From positions 1 through 42,272 of the forward strand of contig NZ_RKRD01000006.1 of assembly GCF_003814745.1 (NCBI RefSeq): a DNA stretch of 42,272 nt, read 5' to 3'. Made by a program: the position numbers and the translations under genes. Source of the DNA: Hydrogenoanaerobacterium saccharovorans. GTDB lineage: Bacteria > Bacillota > Clostridia > Oscillospirales > Ruminococcaceae. Numbering within the stretch: the first letter of the stretch is position 1; each line of letters starts with the position of its first letter. Positions 6,712 to 15,002 of this stretch are shown here, piece by piece. Below the pieces are notes generated by a model. That model did no database searches. It was not told the DNA's origin and saw only the letters and a program-made list of their open reading frames with translations.

Positions 6712-6894
6712 ATGGTTTTAGAACAGGTAAAGCAGGGTATCAATGCAGTGATTGATAATTTATTTGTCCCGCCGGGGGCGGAAGTCAGTGAAATTACAAT
6801 CAGTGTTAAGTTGTCAAGTTCAATGGCAACCATAAAAGCCCGCCGAGAAAAAAACGGGGTTTGGGATTTCTCCAAGAAAGACGATGAGATTTAA
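6712..6894 (+). CDS. Hypothetical 60-residue phage protein
   Basis: A short reading frame with ATG 6712 preceded by AGGGAGGG. The product, with no transmembrane segment, contains VSEITISVKLSSSMATIKA, likely a pair of beta strands. It sits 13 bases after SSB and 20 before the DUF3102 gene, in the same operon. I do not recognise it. Confidence 0.55.
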   Translation: MVLEQVKQGINAVIDNLFVPPGAEVSEITISVKLSSSMATIKARREKNGVWDFSKKDDEI

Positions 6895-6914
6895 ACCCCT
6901 ATAGGAGGATGTGA

Positions 6915-8075
6915 ATGAAACAGGCTGAAAAACTAATACATACGAATAAAATAGTGCCCAATAACACAGCTGCCGACGTACCTTTACGTCAATGTAAAGT
7001 AAAAGCATATGTTGGTATGCCCGTGCGATTTCCTGTTATGTCGGAAAATCCCTATGTAGTTGATTATGTTTACTATAGTTGTGGAGGCAATTATTTAGAT
7101 AGAGTTATACTTAAAAATACGGTAACCAATGAAATCATAAGTGTCTCAGACAGTAATTTAGACGAAGTTAAGGTTAATGAAGAGGAACTGGAAGAAGTAA
7201 TCAATAAACCTGCCCGTTCAATCGAGAGTATAACAGCAGAAATAAACTACTATAAAGAACAGACGGCCAAGAACTTTATTGAAATTGGTAAGAGATTAAA
7301 CGAGGCTAAGGCTCAGTTACAACATGGCGAGTGGCTTATGTGGCTAAAAAACGGTGTTGACTTTAGTGAACGAACTGCTCGGAATTTTATGCGAATAGCA
7401 GATAGATTTTCAAATCGGCAACCGGTTGCCGATTTGAGTTGTAGCAAAATGATAGCATTGCTTTCAGTTCCGGATAATGAAATTGACGATTTTATAATGT
7501 CTACGCATATTGTTGATGGCGAAGAAAAAACAGTTGCAGAAATGTCAAAGCGCGAAGTTGAAAAAGCGGTCAAGGAGCGCAACGAGGCAATTAAGAGGGA
7601 AGAACAAGAAAAGGCTGATAAACAACGCTATAAAAAGCTGTATGAAGATAAGGAAAAAGCCGCCGAAAAAGCTTTGGACGAAAACGCAGCACTGCGTACA
7701 AAAATGAAAGCGATTGAAAACCGCCCCATTGATATAGCGGTGCAAGAGCCATCCAACGAAAAGCTAAAGCAAATTGAAAGAGAGGCTTATGAAAAAGCAC
7801 GTGCAGAGTTACAGCAATCGGCTGGGGCGTCTGACGGTATTTTACCGCAGGAGGTTACCGACAAAGCAAAAACAACGTTCTTAAAGGCGATAGAATACGC
7901 GGTAGAGCAATATACAACCTTTGCTTTGCGTATGGATTTAGATACCGTTGTGCGTGATGCAGAGGCATGTATTACGTGTCTTGCATCAGCAGCAGACAAC
8001 CTGCGTACCTTGCAGGCAAGGGCGCAAAATCAACTGTACGCCGCGAACTACGACACGTTTGAGGAGCTCGACTGA
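6915..8075 (+). CDS. DUF3102-family phage protein with N-terminal extension
   Basis: The 386-residue protein has a typical DUF3102 core (about residues 98-190), with NFIEIGKRLNEAKAQL and WLKNGVDFSERTARNFMRIA. A long charged coiled coil follows (about 205-290), then a helical C-terminal domain. Such proteins are common in early regions of Firmicute phages and plasmids and are thought to act in DNA replication or segregation, but no activity is established that I know of. The first ~95 residues (KVKAYVGMPVRFPVMSENPY) are not part of that core as I know it and may be an added domain. The start has AGGAGG at 6903-6908. Confidence 0.75.
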   Translation: MKQAEKLIHTNKIVPNNTAADVPLRQCKVKAYVGMPVRFPVMSENPYVVDYVYYSCGGNYLDRVILKNTVTNEIISVSDSNLDEVKVNEEELEEVINKPARSIESITAEINYYKEQTAKNFIEIGKRLNEAKAQLQHGEWLMWLKNGVDFSERTARNFMRIADRFSNRQPVADLSCSKMIALLSVPDNEIDDFIMSTHIVDGEEKTVAEMSKREVEKAVKERNEAIKREEQEKADKQRYKKLYEDKEKAAEKALDENAALRTKMKAIENRPIDIAVQEPSNEKLKQIEREAYEKARAELQQSAGASDGILPQEVTDKAKTTFLKAIEYAVEQYTTFALRMDLDTVVRDAEACITCLASAADNLRTLQARAQNQLYAANYDTFEELD

Positions 8076-8076
8076 T

Positions 8077-8283
8077 ATGAAAAAGATGTACACCATACGC
8101 ATGATGGAGTTTGGCGAGGTATCGGCGGTGTATAACACAAGCGATATAAACGAGGCACGGCGCATTTACCTCACCTCTGATGGCATCTGCTCTGCCGCTG
8201 ACCTGTACGTAAACGGGAAACGCATTAAATTTGCAGATGCAGCAACAGAGCTGGGCATTGTGCGTAAGCCTATCAGTATTTGA
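8077..8283 (+). CDS. Hypothetical 68-residue phage protein
   Basis: ATG 8077 starts 1 base after the preceding stop, so translation is probably coupled. The product is a compact alpha/beta sequence (YTIRMMEFGEVSAVYNTSDI, then EARRIYLTSDGICSAADLYV) without Cys clusters or membrane segments. I do not recognise the family. Confidence 0.6.
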   Translation: MKKMYTIRMMEFGEVSAVYNTSDINEARRIYLTSDGICSAADLYVNGKRIKFADAATELGIVRKPISI

Positions 8284-8313
8284 GTAACCCATGGATTAAG
8301 GATGTGATATAAA

Positions 8314-8523
8314 TTGTATCTAAAAAAAATTGATTGCAAAGAGTTTATCTACGAATGTGACGGTCATGAAGAGCATGTATGCTGGCATGATAATCCACCG
8401 AATAGTTGTGAAGAATGCATTTGCAAAGGCGGGGATATAAATCCTAAAACTGGCAAAAGATTTAAACCCAGCACGGTAAAGGCTTATCAATCTAAGTTTA
8501 TGGAAACTGAAATAATTAAATAA
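8314..8523 (+). CDS. Cysteine-rich small protein, probable zinc binder
   Basis: This 69-residue protein starts with TTG 8314 after AAGGATGTGAT. It has five Cys and three His between residues 8 and 37, in the order C-x6-C-x2-H-x2-H-x-C-x-H-x6-C-x2-C-x-C, which suggests one bound zinc. The rest is basic. It lies in the early operon. Its function is not known to me; a small DNA-binding accessory is possible. Confidence 0.6.
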   Translation: MYLKKIDCKEFIYECDGHEEHVCWHDNPPNSCEECICKGGDINPKTGKRFKPSTVKAYQSKFMETEIIK

Positions 8524-8546
8524 TAATTTTTTATTTGGAGGTAACT

Positions 8547-8921
8547 ATGGACGTGAAAAATTTAGAAGGCAATTATACCGCAATCGTTGCCGCAGTTACC
8601 TGCAGCAATGGCAAAGGCAAAGCAGAGGGCTACACCGTTTTGGAGCTGCTGCTGGTGGTCATATCGGGTGAACAGCAGGGCGCACAAATCAGAAAGCCGT
8701 ACTTTTTAAAAGAGACTGTCCCCGAATCACTCACAAAAGATTTTTACAAGCTGGGCGTTCGAGTAAGCACAAAAGACGATGCTATCAAGGCAAAAGACGA
8801 CATTGCAGGCAAGATATTGCAAGTGTCGCTCTCCAACGTTGACAGCACCGTCTACTGTGCTTTTGAGCAGTACATCGGTACGGACGACCCTGCAAAATAT
8901 TACTCAAAAACAATCCACTAA
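8547..8921 (+). CDS. DUF669-like early phage protein
   Basis: The product has 124 residues. ATG 8547 is preferred because GGAGGT (8536-8541) lies 5 bases upstream. The pattern G-N-Y-T-A-I-V near the start, then LELLLVVISGEQQGAQIRKP, FLKETVPESLTKDFYKLGV and an aromatic C terminus is like DUF669 proteins that sit next to replicative helicases or recombination genes in Firmicute phages. The match is by pattern only. It directly precedes the primase-helicase with a 14-base gap. Confidence 0.55.
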   Translation: MDVKNLEGNYTAIVAAVTCSNGKGKAEGYTVLELLLVVISGEQQGAQIRKPYFLKETVPESLTKDFYKLGVRVSTKDDAIKAKDDIAGKILQVSLSNVDSTVYCAFEQYIGTDDPAKYYSKTIH

Positions 8922-8935
8922 GGCGGTGTTAACCT

Positions 8936-11320
8936 ATGTATGAACGAGTACCCAACGAACTGAAAGCGCTGAAACAATGGGTTTGTTACAGCTTGGTTGA
9001 CGATGGCACGGACAAGCAGGGCAGCCCCAAAAAGAAGAAGGTGCCCATATCCCCCCGCGGGGGCATCTTCGCCAAGAGCAACGATGATTCCACCTGGGAT
9101 ACCTTCGAGCGCGCCGTTGAGGGCAAAGAACGGCTGCGCGCCGACGGTATCGGGTTGATGTTTGCAAACGGCATCTGCGGTGTGGACATTGACCACTGCA
9201 TCGACGGCGGCGAGCTGTCGCCCATGGCGCAAGAAATCGTTGAAACGCTGCAATCGTATGCTGAAATATCCCCATCCGGTACGGGGATACATATATTGTG
9301 TAAAGGCAGAATGCCAAAAGAGCCCGGACGTCGTAACAAGGAAGGCCTTGAAATGTACGATTCCGGGCGTTATTTTACCGTCACAGGCAATGCTTATTGT
9401 GATGCAGAGGGCAACCCTTACCCCCTGCGGGACTGCACGGCTGCAATAGCAGCAATCCACAAGAAATATATTTACAATCCCCCTGCGCAACCGATTGAGA
9501 CAAAGGATACAAAGCCTGTTTCACGCGGAGGAAAAGTGCGCGACCTTTCAGATGACGAGATACTGAAAATCGCCTTTAACGCCGTAGGAGGGGACAAGCT
9601 GCGCAAGCTGTACGACGGCGATTACAGCGAGGCAGGCGGTGACGGCAGCCATTCGGCGGGTGACATTGCCTTATGCAACAAACTAGCATTTTGGTTTAAT
9701 AAAGACAAAGAACGGATGGATGCAGCCTTTCGCAATTCGGGCATGATGCGCGATAAATGGGACAGACGGCAGAGCGGCACCACCTATGGTTCCATCACGT
9801 TGGATCGAGCAATTCGGGATTGCAAGGAGGGCTTTGAGCCGATTGACCGCCCCGCAAAGCGCCGTAAGAGCATGGCGCCGCCTCCCGCAACCCCACCGCA
9901 AACCCAAGCGAGAAAACAAGCCTTTCCATTCGATTCGGATGAAATTTTACCCGATACCACATTATATACGCTGGATGATACGGGCAATGCGTATCGCTTT
10001 CGTGACACCTACTACAGCGATATCAAATTCAACCACATCGACAAGTGCTGGTACCATTGGGACGGCAGACGCTGGTCGGAGGACATCACGGGCGAAATCA
10101 AACGCATGGCAGACACGCTGCTGATGAATATGCAGGATGAGGCAAAGGCGAATGAGGACATGCAGCTGCTCAAACATGTGCGCCGCACCCGCAGCAGTAA
10201 GGCAAAAGAGGCAATGATTAAGGAGACGCAACATATGAAAGGCATCCCAATTCTGCCAAACGAGATGGACAGATACCTCAATGCCATCAACGTGCTCAAC
10301 GGCGTGGTGGATTTGAAAACAGGGCAGCTGCGGGCGCATCACCGCAAATATAAAATGTCGATGCTTGCAAACGTTACCTACGATAAAAACGCGCAGTGCA
10401 ATACATGGATAAAGTTTCTGTACGATGTCACCAACGGCGATGAGCAGCTGATGCTTTATCTGAAACGCATGGCGGGCTACTGCCTCACGGGCTCTACCAA
10501 AGAGCAGTGCGTGTTCTTTGTTTACGGTTTGGGCGGCAACGGTAAAAGTGTTTTTCTACATACATTGGCAGCCATGATGGGGGAGTATTCTAAGAATTCA
10601 CAACCCGAAACATTGATGATACGTGACAAGGGCAACAATGCACGTACTGATATTGCTCGCCTCAAAGGGGCGCGTATGGTTACCACCTTTGAACCCAACG
10701 ATGGTAACCGTATCGATGAGGGTATGGTTAAACAGCTTTCGGGTGAGGATATGATTACTGCAAGAATGCTCTATAAGGCAGAGTTTGAATTTAAACCCGA
10801 GTTTAAAATAGTTATGGCAACCAATTACAAACCTATCATTACAGGTAAAGACGAGGGTATATGGCGGCGCATAAGAATGATTCCGTTTACTGTTAAAATA
10901 ACCGATGAAAAAAAGGATAAAGACCTTGAAGAAAAGCTGAAAGCCGAAATGCCGGGTATCTTCAACTGGGCATTGGAGGGCGCTGCAGGTTGGTACAAAC
11001 ATGGTATGCCGCACTGTGCGGTGGTAGATGAGGCGAGTCGCAACTACCGCACCGAAATGGACAAGATACAGCAGTTCATCGACGATTGCCTTGAACGGCG
11101 CACGGGCAGCACGTTGCAGTCGTCTGCCGTGTACGAAGTGTACAAGCTGTGGTGCGCCGAACTGGGCGAGCGCTATCCCATCAGCAATACAAAATTTTCG
11201 ATGGAACTCAAAAAACGTTTTGAGTGGAAGAAAACAAGCATGTACAACGAGTATGTGGACATTGGCTACACCGACAAGGGCACGCGCCTGCTCACCACCT
11301 CGCCCCACCACTCCGCCTAA
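8936..11320 (+). CDS. Primase-helicase (prim-pol plus D5/SF3 helicase)
   Basis: This 794-residue protein primes and unwinds phage DNA. The N-terminal prim-pol domain has the metal motif GVDIDHCID near residues 82-90 and SPSGTGIHILCKGR near 114-127. A linker (about 290-330, Pro/Ala rich) leads to a D5-N domain and an SF3 AAA+ helicase: Walker A GLGGNGKS near 531-538, Walker B-like ARMVTTFEP near 577, and sensor FKIVMATNYKP near 622-632. A winged-helix-like tail follows. The start follows AAGGCGGTG. This fusion is common in phages and mobile islands of Firmicutes. With SSB it forms the replication module; no polymerase is present, so host Pol III is presumably used. Confidence 0.93.
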   Translation: MYERVPNELKALKQWVCYSLVDDGTDKQGSPKKKKVPISPRGGIFAKSNDDSTWDTFERAVEGKERLRADGIGLMFANGICGVDIDHCIDGGELSPMAQEIVETLQSYAEISPSGTGIHILCKGRMPKEPGRRNKEGLEMYDSGRYFTVTGNAYCDAEGNPYPLRDCTAAIAAIHKKYIYNPPAQPIETKDTKPVSRGGKVRDLSDDEILKIAFNAVGGDKLRKLYDGDYSEAGGDGSHSAGDIALCNKLAFWFNKDKERMDAAFRNSGMMRDKWDRRQSGTTYGSITLDRAIRDCKEGFEPIDRPAKRRKSMAPPPATPPQTQARKQAFPFDSDEILPDTTLYTLDDTGNAYRFRDTYYSDIKFNHIDKCWYHWDGRRWSEDITGEIKRMADTLLMNMQDEAKANEDMQLLKHVRRTRSSKAKEAMIKETQHMKGIPILPNEMDRYLNAINVLNGVVDLKTGQLRAHHRKYKMSMLANVTYDKNAQCNTWIKFLYDVTNGDEQLMLYLKRMAGYCLTGSTKEQCVFFVYGLGGNGKSVFLHTLAAMMGEYSKNSQPETLMIRDKGNNARTDIARLKGARMVTTFEPNDGNRIDEGMVKQLSGEDMITARMLYKAEFEFKPEFKIVMATNYKPIITGKDEGIWRRIRMIPFTVKITDEKKDKDLEEKLKAEMPGIFNWALEGAAGWYKHGMPHCAVVDEASRNYRTEMDKIQQFIDDCLERRTGSTLQSSAVYEVYKLWCAELGERYPISNTKFSMELKKRFEWKKTSMYNEYVDIGYTDKGTRLLTTSPHHSA

Positions 11321-11479
11321 TGGAGCGTTATGCAAGGGTGGAGCACGTTTCCGTAAAGTCTCCTAGAAATTTTACATGAACACTTTACTGAATACCTCTC
11401 CATCTTTCCACTACTCTCCACAATCCACTATTCTAGTGTTGATAACTTTTCTTATTTACTTTGATATGGGGGTAAAAAA

Positions 11480-11899
11480 ATGAACTATGAAGATAAAAAG
11501 ATAAGATTAAGAAGATATTTGATTGCGCTGAACCGATTGAAAACAAAATGCAACGAGGCTGCATCTTGGGAAGAACTCTCCCACAGCAGAGGCGGTATCA
11601 TTGTGCGGAGGAATCGGCAGGCATCTTCTGCGGGTTTGGATGTAATAACCGAGACGGCCGAAACCATACAGCAAGAGATTGAGGACTTGGCGACGGAAGT
11701 AAACGAACTGCGCAGACAGCTCACCGATGCGCTGATGCAGATGCCGACTGAATTGTACCGAGATGTTTTAGAGATGACATACATAACTGGATTGAGCGCT
11801 AAACAAATTGCAGCCAATAAAAACTATTCAAAGGGATATATAAATATCATTATAAGAAAAGCAATAAACGAGTTAGATATCTGTAGTAACTACTTCTGA
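11480..11899 (+). CDS. Sigma-region-4-like late transcription regulator (DUF1492-like)
   Basis: The 139-residue protein has an N-terminal coiled coil (about residues 5-85) and a C-terminal helix-turn-helix resembling sigma region 4: TGLSAKQIAANKNYSKGYIN near 106-126. Proteins of this type (DUF1492, ArpU and relatives) stand just before the terminase genes in many Firmicute phages and are thought to switch on late genes. Here the next 90 bases hold tandem repeats and a promoter, which fits that job. The start has ATGGGGGT upstream. Confidence 0.8.
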   Translation: MNYEDKKIRLRRYLIALNRLKTKCNEAASWEELSHSRGGIIVRRNRQASSAGLDVITETAETIQQEIEDLATEVNELRRQLTDALMQMPTELYRDVLEMTYITGLSAKQIAANKNYSKGYINIIIRKAINELDICSNYF

Positions 11900-11914
11900 G
11901 AACAAAAGACATGT

Positions 11915-11952
11915 CGAATATCTTCAAATATGCCGAATATCGCGAAATATGC
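11915..11952 (+). repeat. Tandem 19-bp direct repeats upstream of the late promoter
   Basis: The two units at 11915-11933 and 11934-11952 are CGAATATC followed by TTC or GCG and then AAATATGC; they differ only at those three central bases. They end 3 bases before the -35 element at 11956. Two head-to-tail copies next to a -35 box look like an activator site, and the gene just upstream encodes a candidate activator. Confidence 0.75.
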
Positions 11953-11955
11953 CTA

Positions 11956-11984
11956 TTGAACACATACCGTTATTGACGTACAAT
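11956..11984 (+). promoter_or_regulatory. Candidate late promoter
   Basis: TTGAAC (11956-11961), a 17-bp spacer and TACAAT (11979-11984). The start would be near 11991, at the base of the 11993-12028 terminator hairpin. So transcripts either stop at once or are carried through into the terminase and structural genes by a regulator. Confidence 0.65.
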
Positions 11985-11992
11985 AATGGTAG

Positions 11993-12028
11993 AGAGGTGT
12001 ACCCGAACAAGGGTACATCTCTTTTTTT
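11993..12028 (+). terminator. Terminator or attenuator at the head of the late region
   Basis: AGAGGTGTACCC (11993-12004) pairs with GGGTACATCTCT (12011-12022), a 12-bp stem with one G-U pair and a six-base loop, followed by a run of seven T. It could end early transcription from the left, and it also stands directly after the candidate late promoter, which suggests attenuation or antitermination. Confidence 0.85.
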
Positions 12029-12418
12029 GTACCCTACTTTCAAATGCGGTGTTGCATAAATCTTACGCTATGGCACTTTCAAATGCAACCCACAGATTCA
12101 AACAGAACACAAAAGTTTTCAACAAAGCGCGTGTTTGAGCTGAATTTTGCAGTGTTTTCCACAAAAAGCGGGGGTTATCCACCACAACAAACCGCATACT
12201 GATGCGGTTTAAGGTACTTTACGGGGTGTACCCCCTATGCGGGTACTGCGAGGCGCATGGATTGCCTACATCAAAATCAAAAAAACTCATTTGAAAGTTT
12301 GACACTCCAGAAACCTATTAAAAATGCGGTTTCTTTGTACAATGTGCCGACACGGCTTACATGCGCGGGGGCGGGGTGAAAAAGAGCACAAACAAGCACT
12401 TTTGCTGTGCAATATGAC
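12029..12418. other. Non-coding control and packaging region upstream of terminase
   Basis: No convincing gene in about 390 bases. CTTTCAAATGC occurs at 12037-12047 and 12076-12086, and the core CATTTGAAAG recurs inverted at 12288-12297. TTTTCCACA and TTATCCACC near 12155-12182 resemble DnaA boxes. AAACCGCAT...ATGCGGTTT (near 12189-12210) forms a hairpin, and so does GTACCC...GGGTAC (near 12228-12246). Lambda-type terminases cut at cos just upstream of the small subunit gene, so this is the likely cos region; the repeats could be terminase sites. No cut site can be read directly. Confidence 0.45.
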
Positions 12419-12430
12419 GGAGGTGAGAGA

Positions 12431-12961
12431 ATGGCAAAAGAAAAGCTTTATTTTGAAGGGGACACCATCATCGCTTGCACGGAGTTTACGGCGAAATACT
12501 TCGGCGTGAGTGCTGCCACATTATCCAACTGGGCAAAGGCGGGTTGCCCCAAAGGTGAATACGGATACTGGGACATCAAAGCTGTGGAGGCTTATCGGCA
12601 AGCACAGATTGGCGTGAAAGCAGCAGAGGAGGCGGAGAAAGACCCGAGCAAATTATCTTTGCCCCAGCAGAAAACTTACTATGAAAGCCAGTTAAAGCAG
12701 GCGCAATTGGAGGCAGCCGAGCTGCGCAACGAGATTGCCCGCGGGGAATATCTGCCGCGTAAATTGGTGGTGGATGACTTGACAAATTTTTGCATCATAT
12801 TAAAACGGTCACTCAACGGGCTTGGGCGAAAGCTTTCGGGCGAGGTTTCGCACTATGTAGACCCTGCCGAGGCGCGTCGGCTTGAAAACTTGATAGGGGA
12901 TACAGTAAACGATGCGCTGGAACAAATGAGTGTGGATGGTGTTTACAGTGCCAAAAAGTAA
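12431..12961 (+). CDS. Terminase small subunit (Nu1-like)
   Basis: This 176-residue protein would recognise the packaging site and load the large subunit. ATG 12431 follows GGAGGTGAG. The N terminus holds a winged-helix motif like lambda Nu1: AKYFGVSAATLSNWAKAG near residues 20-37, then YWDIKAVEAYR. A coiled-coil middle (about 65-105, KTYYESQLKQAQLEAAEL) and a helical tail probably mediate assembly. Its stop lies 26 bases inside the large-subunit gene, so the two are coupled. Confidence 0.85.
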   Translation: MAKEKLYFEGDTIIACTEFTAKYFGVSAATLSNWAKAGCPKGEYGYWDIKAVEAYRQAQIGVKAAEEAEKDPSKLSLPQQKTYYESQLKQAQLEAAELRNEIARGEYLPRKLVVDDLTNFCIILKRSLNGLGRKLSGEVSHYVDPAEARRLENLIGDTVNDALEQMSVDGVYSAKK

Positions 12962-14798
12962 CTGGACAGTACCCGATTGGATAGTGGAGGCGTTATCGGC
13001 CTTGAGGCCGCCGGGTAAGATGACGGTGAGTGAATGGGCTGACAAATATCGCATTCTTGATAGCAGAACCTCTGCTTTGCCAGGGCGTTGGCGAACCGAT
13101 TACACACCCTATCTGCGCAGCATAATGAATGCCTTTACCGACCACGAAGTGGAAGAAATCATTGTTGTGAAGCCAACACAGGTGGGCGGTACCGAGGTGA
13201 TTTTAAATATGATGGGCTATGCCATCAGTCAAGACCCCAGTTCGGCAATGGTTGTGTATCCAACCGATACGCTGGGCGAATCCATTTCGCAAAACCGTAT
13301 ACAGCCCATGATTGATACCTGCCCCGAACTCAGAAACAGATATGACCCGAACTCCAAACGGCTTGAACTGCAGTTTGCGGGTATGTACCTTGCCATAGCG
13401 GGTGCAAATTCCCCATCAAGCCTGGCATCTCGCCCTATCCGCTTTTTGTTTTTAGATGAGGTAGACAAGTACCCATCCAACGCGGGGAAAGAGGCAAGTC
13501 CGCGCGCACTGGCAAAGGAGCGAACCAAAGCATACAGCAACAGCCGTAAAATCGTAGAGGTATCAACGCCCACCTTTGAGGATGCACCCATTTGGCAGGA
13601 CTGGCTATCGGCAGATACCCAGTATCGATACTATGTTACCTGCCCCGACTGCGGGGACAAATGGACATTTAAGTTTAAACAGCTGAAATGGGAGGGCGAA
13701 ACCCCCGAGGAGGCGCGCAACACCGCTTTTTATGTATGTGAGAATTGCGGCTGTTTGATAAAAGACAACCAAAAAACAGAAATGATAAAGCAGGGTGAAT
13801 GGCTGCCCATCAAAGAAAACGGAAAGCGCAGAGTAGCCTACCAGTTTAACACTTTTTTGTCGCCGACTATCCGATTGGGTGATATCGCCTATGAATTTAT
13901 GAACAGCAAGCACATACCCGAACTGCTGCAAAACTTCATCAACTCATGGCTTGGTGAACCTTACAAACAGATTGAGGGTGCGGTGGAGGCTGAATATCTT
14001 CTGAAAGAACGGCAGAGCGCATATCAAGAATACGAGGTGCCACCGGGTACGTTGATGTTGACAGGCGGGGTGGATGTGCAGAAAAAATGCTTTTACTGGA
14101 CAATCCGTGCCTGGATGCCGAATATGACCTCTTACAATCTCGCGCACGGCAAAGCGTACAGTTGGCAGGAAATCTCCAACATCATGAACAGCTGGTTTGC
14201 CGATCGCAACGGAAAAAGGTACATGGTAAACTTGGCGGCAATCGATTCGGGCGACCAAACCGATGATGTCTACAACTACTGTGCCATCAACCGTGAATGG
14301 GCGGTGCCCGTCAAGGGTGCATCAAACCCATTGGACGGCAAATATCGGCTCACACGCATTGATAAAATCGGTAGTATTGCAAGTGGTATGCTGCTGTGTT
14401 TTGTGGATACAGGGTACTACAAAGATATGATTTTAGGCAGACTGCACGCGGATGCAGACCATGGCGGGTGGTACCTGCATGATAACTGTGACCCCGGGTA
14501 CGCGGAGATGATCTGCTCTGAGCAAAAGGTGACAGAACGCTTTCGCGGGAGGCTGGTTTCACGTTGGAAAACAAAACAAATCGGTGCAGATAACCATTAT
14601 CTCGACTGTGAAGTTTACGCAGCCTGCGCCGCAGATTTATGCGGGCTGCGCACCTTCAGTGCAGAACAGGCACAGCAGTCGGAGAATCCGCAAGCCGTTG
14701 CAGAGGCACCGCAACAAACAATGCAACCCACGGCAGAGCTGCCAATGACAGGACAAAAACAAGGTTATTTCAAAAAGAAAAGCAGGTGGAGAAGATGA
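12936..14798 (+). CDS. Terminase large subunit, lambda GpA type
   Basis: The 620-residue packaging ATPase and nuclease has the GpA-style P-loop VVKPTQVGGTEVIL near residues 77-90, Walker B RFLFLDEVDKYP near 169-180, a Cys pair finger (CPDCG, later CENCGC) near 230-275, and the nuclease domain with GGVDVQKKCFYW and LAAIDSGDQTDDVYNYC. The C-terminal tail is Gln/Pro rich and ends basic. The start is uncertain: ATG 12936 and GTG 12930 or 12948 all lie inside the small-subunit gene without a clear ribosome site, so coupling is likely. A GpA-type enzyme implies cos packaging. Confidence 0.93.
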   Translation: MVFTVPKSNWTVPDWIVEALSALRPPGKMTVSEWADKYRILDSRTSALPGRWRTDYTPYLRSIMNAFTDHEVEEIIVVKPTQVGGTEVILNMMGYAISQDPSSAMVVYPTDTLGESISQNRIQPMIDTCPELRNRYDPNSKRLELQFAGMYLAIAGANSPSSLASRPIRFLFLDEVDKYPSNAGKEASPRALAKERTKAYSNSRKIVEVSTPTFEDAPIWQDWLSADTQYRYYVTCPDCGDKWTFKFKQLKWEGETPEEARNTAFYVCENCGCLIKDNQKTEMIKQGEWLPIKENGKRRVAYQFNTFLSPTIRLGDIAYEFMNSKHIPELLQNFINSWLGEPYKQIEGAVEAEYLLKERQSAYQEYEVPPGTLMLTGGVDVQKKCFYWTIRAWMPNMTSYNLAHGKAYSWQEISNIMNSWFADRNGKRYMVNLAAIDSGDQTDDVYNYCAINREWAVPVKGASNPLDGKYRLTRIDKIGSIASGMLLCFVDTGYYKDMILGRLHADADHGGWYLHDNCDPGYAEMICSEQKVTERFRGRLVSRWKTKQIGADNHYLDCEVYAACAADLCGLRTFSAEQAQQSENPQAVAEAPQQTMQPTAELPMTGQKQGYFKKKSRWRR

Positions 14799-14998
14799 TT
14801 GATTATTTAGGGCAAAAAGCAAGCTTGGACAGTGCCATTGCTGCCATTGAATCGGGGGCGCAGGAATACCGCATCGGCAGCCGAACGGTGCGCCGTGCTG
14901 ATTTATCAACACTGTATGCGGAGCGCATCCGCTTGGAGCAAAAAATAGAGGCACAGGGGTACAGCGGCATTACCGTCGCCCGCCTGATGAGGAGGTGA
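14795..14998 (+). CDS. gpW-like head-tail joining protein
   Basis: The 67-residue protein resembles lambda gpW, which seals filled heads below the portal. It has SAIAAIESGAQEYRIGSRTV, a helix and beta hairpin, then STLYAERIRLEQKIEAQG, a second helix, the order of the gpW fold. ATG 14795 overlaps the terminase stop in an ATGA. Position between terminase and portal is the same as in lambda. Confidence 0.8.
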   Translation: MIDYLGQKASLDSAIAAIESGAQEYRIGSRTVRRADLSTLYAERIRLEQKIEAQGYSGITVARLMRR

Positions 14999-15002
14999 GC
15001 AG

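Noticed and set aside
11439..11467. TTGATA, 17 bases, TGATAT as a promoter for the late regulator
   Set aside because: The start would fall near 11474, inside or after the ribosome site at 11467-11472, leaving no usable leader.
12154..12185. DnaA boxes as a replication origin
   Set aside because: Two imperfect matches (TTTTCCACA and TTATCCACC) without an AT-rich unwinding region or further copies do not support an origin; recorded only as part of the packaging region.
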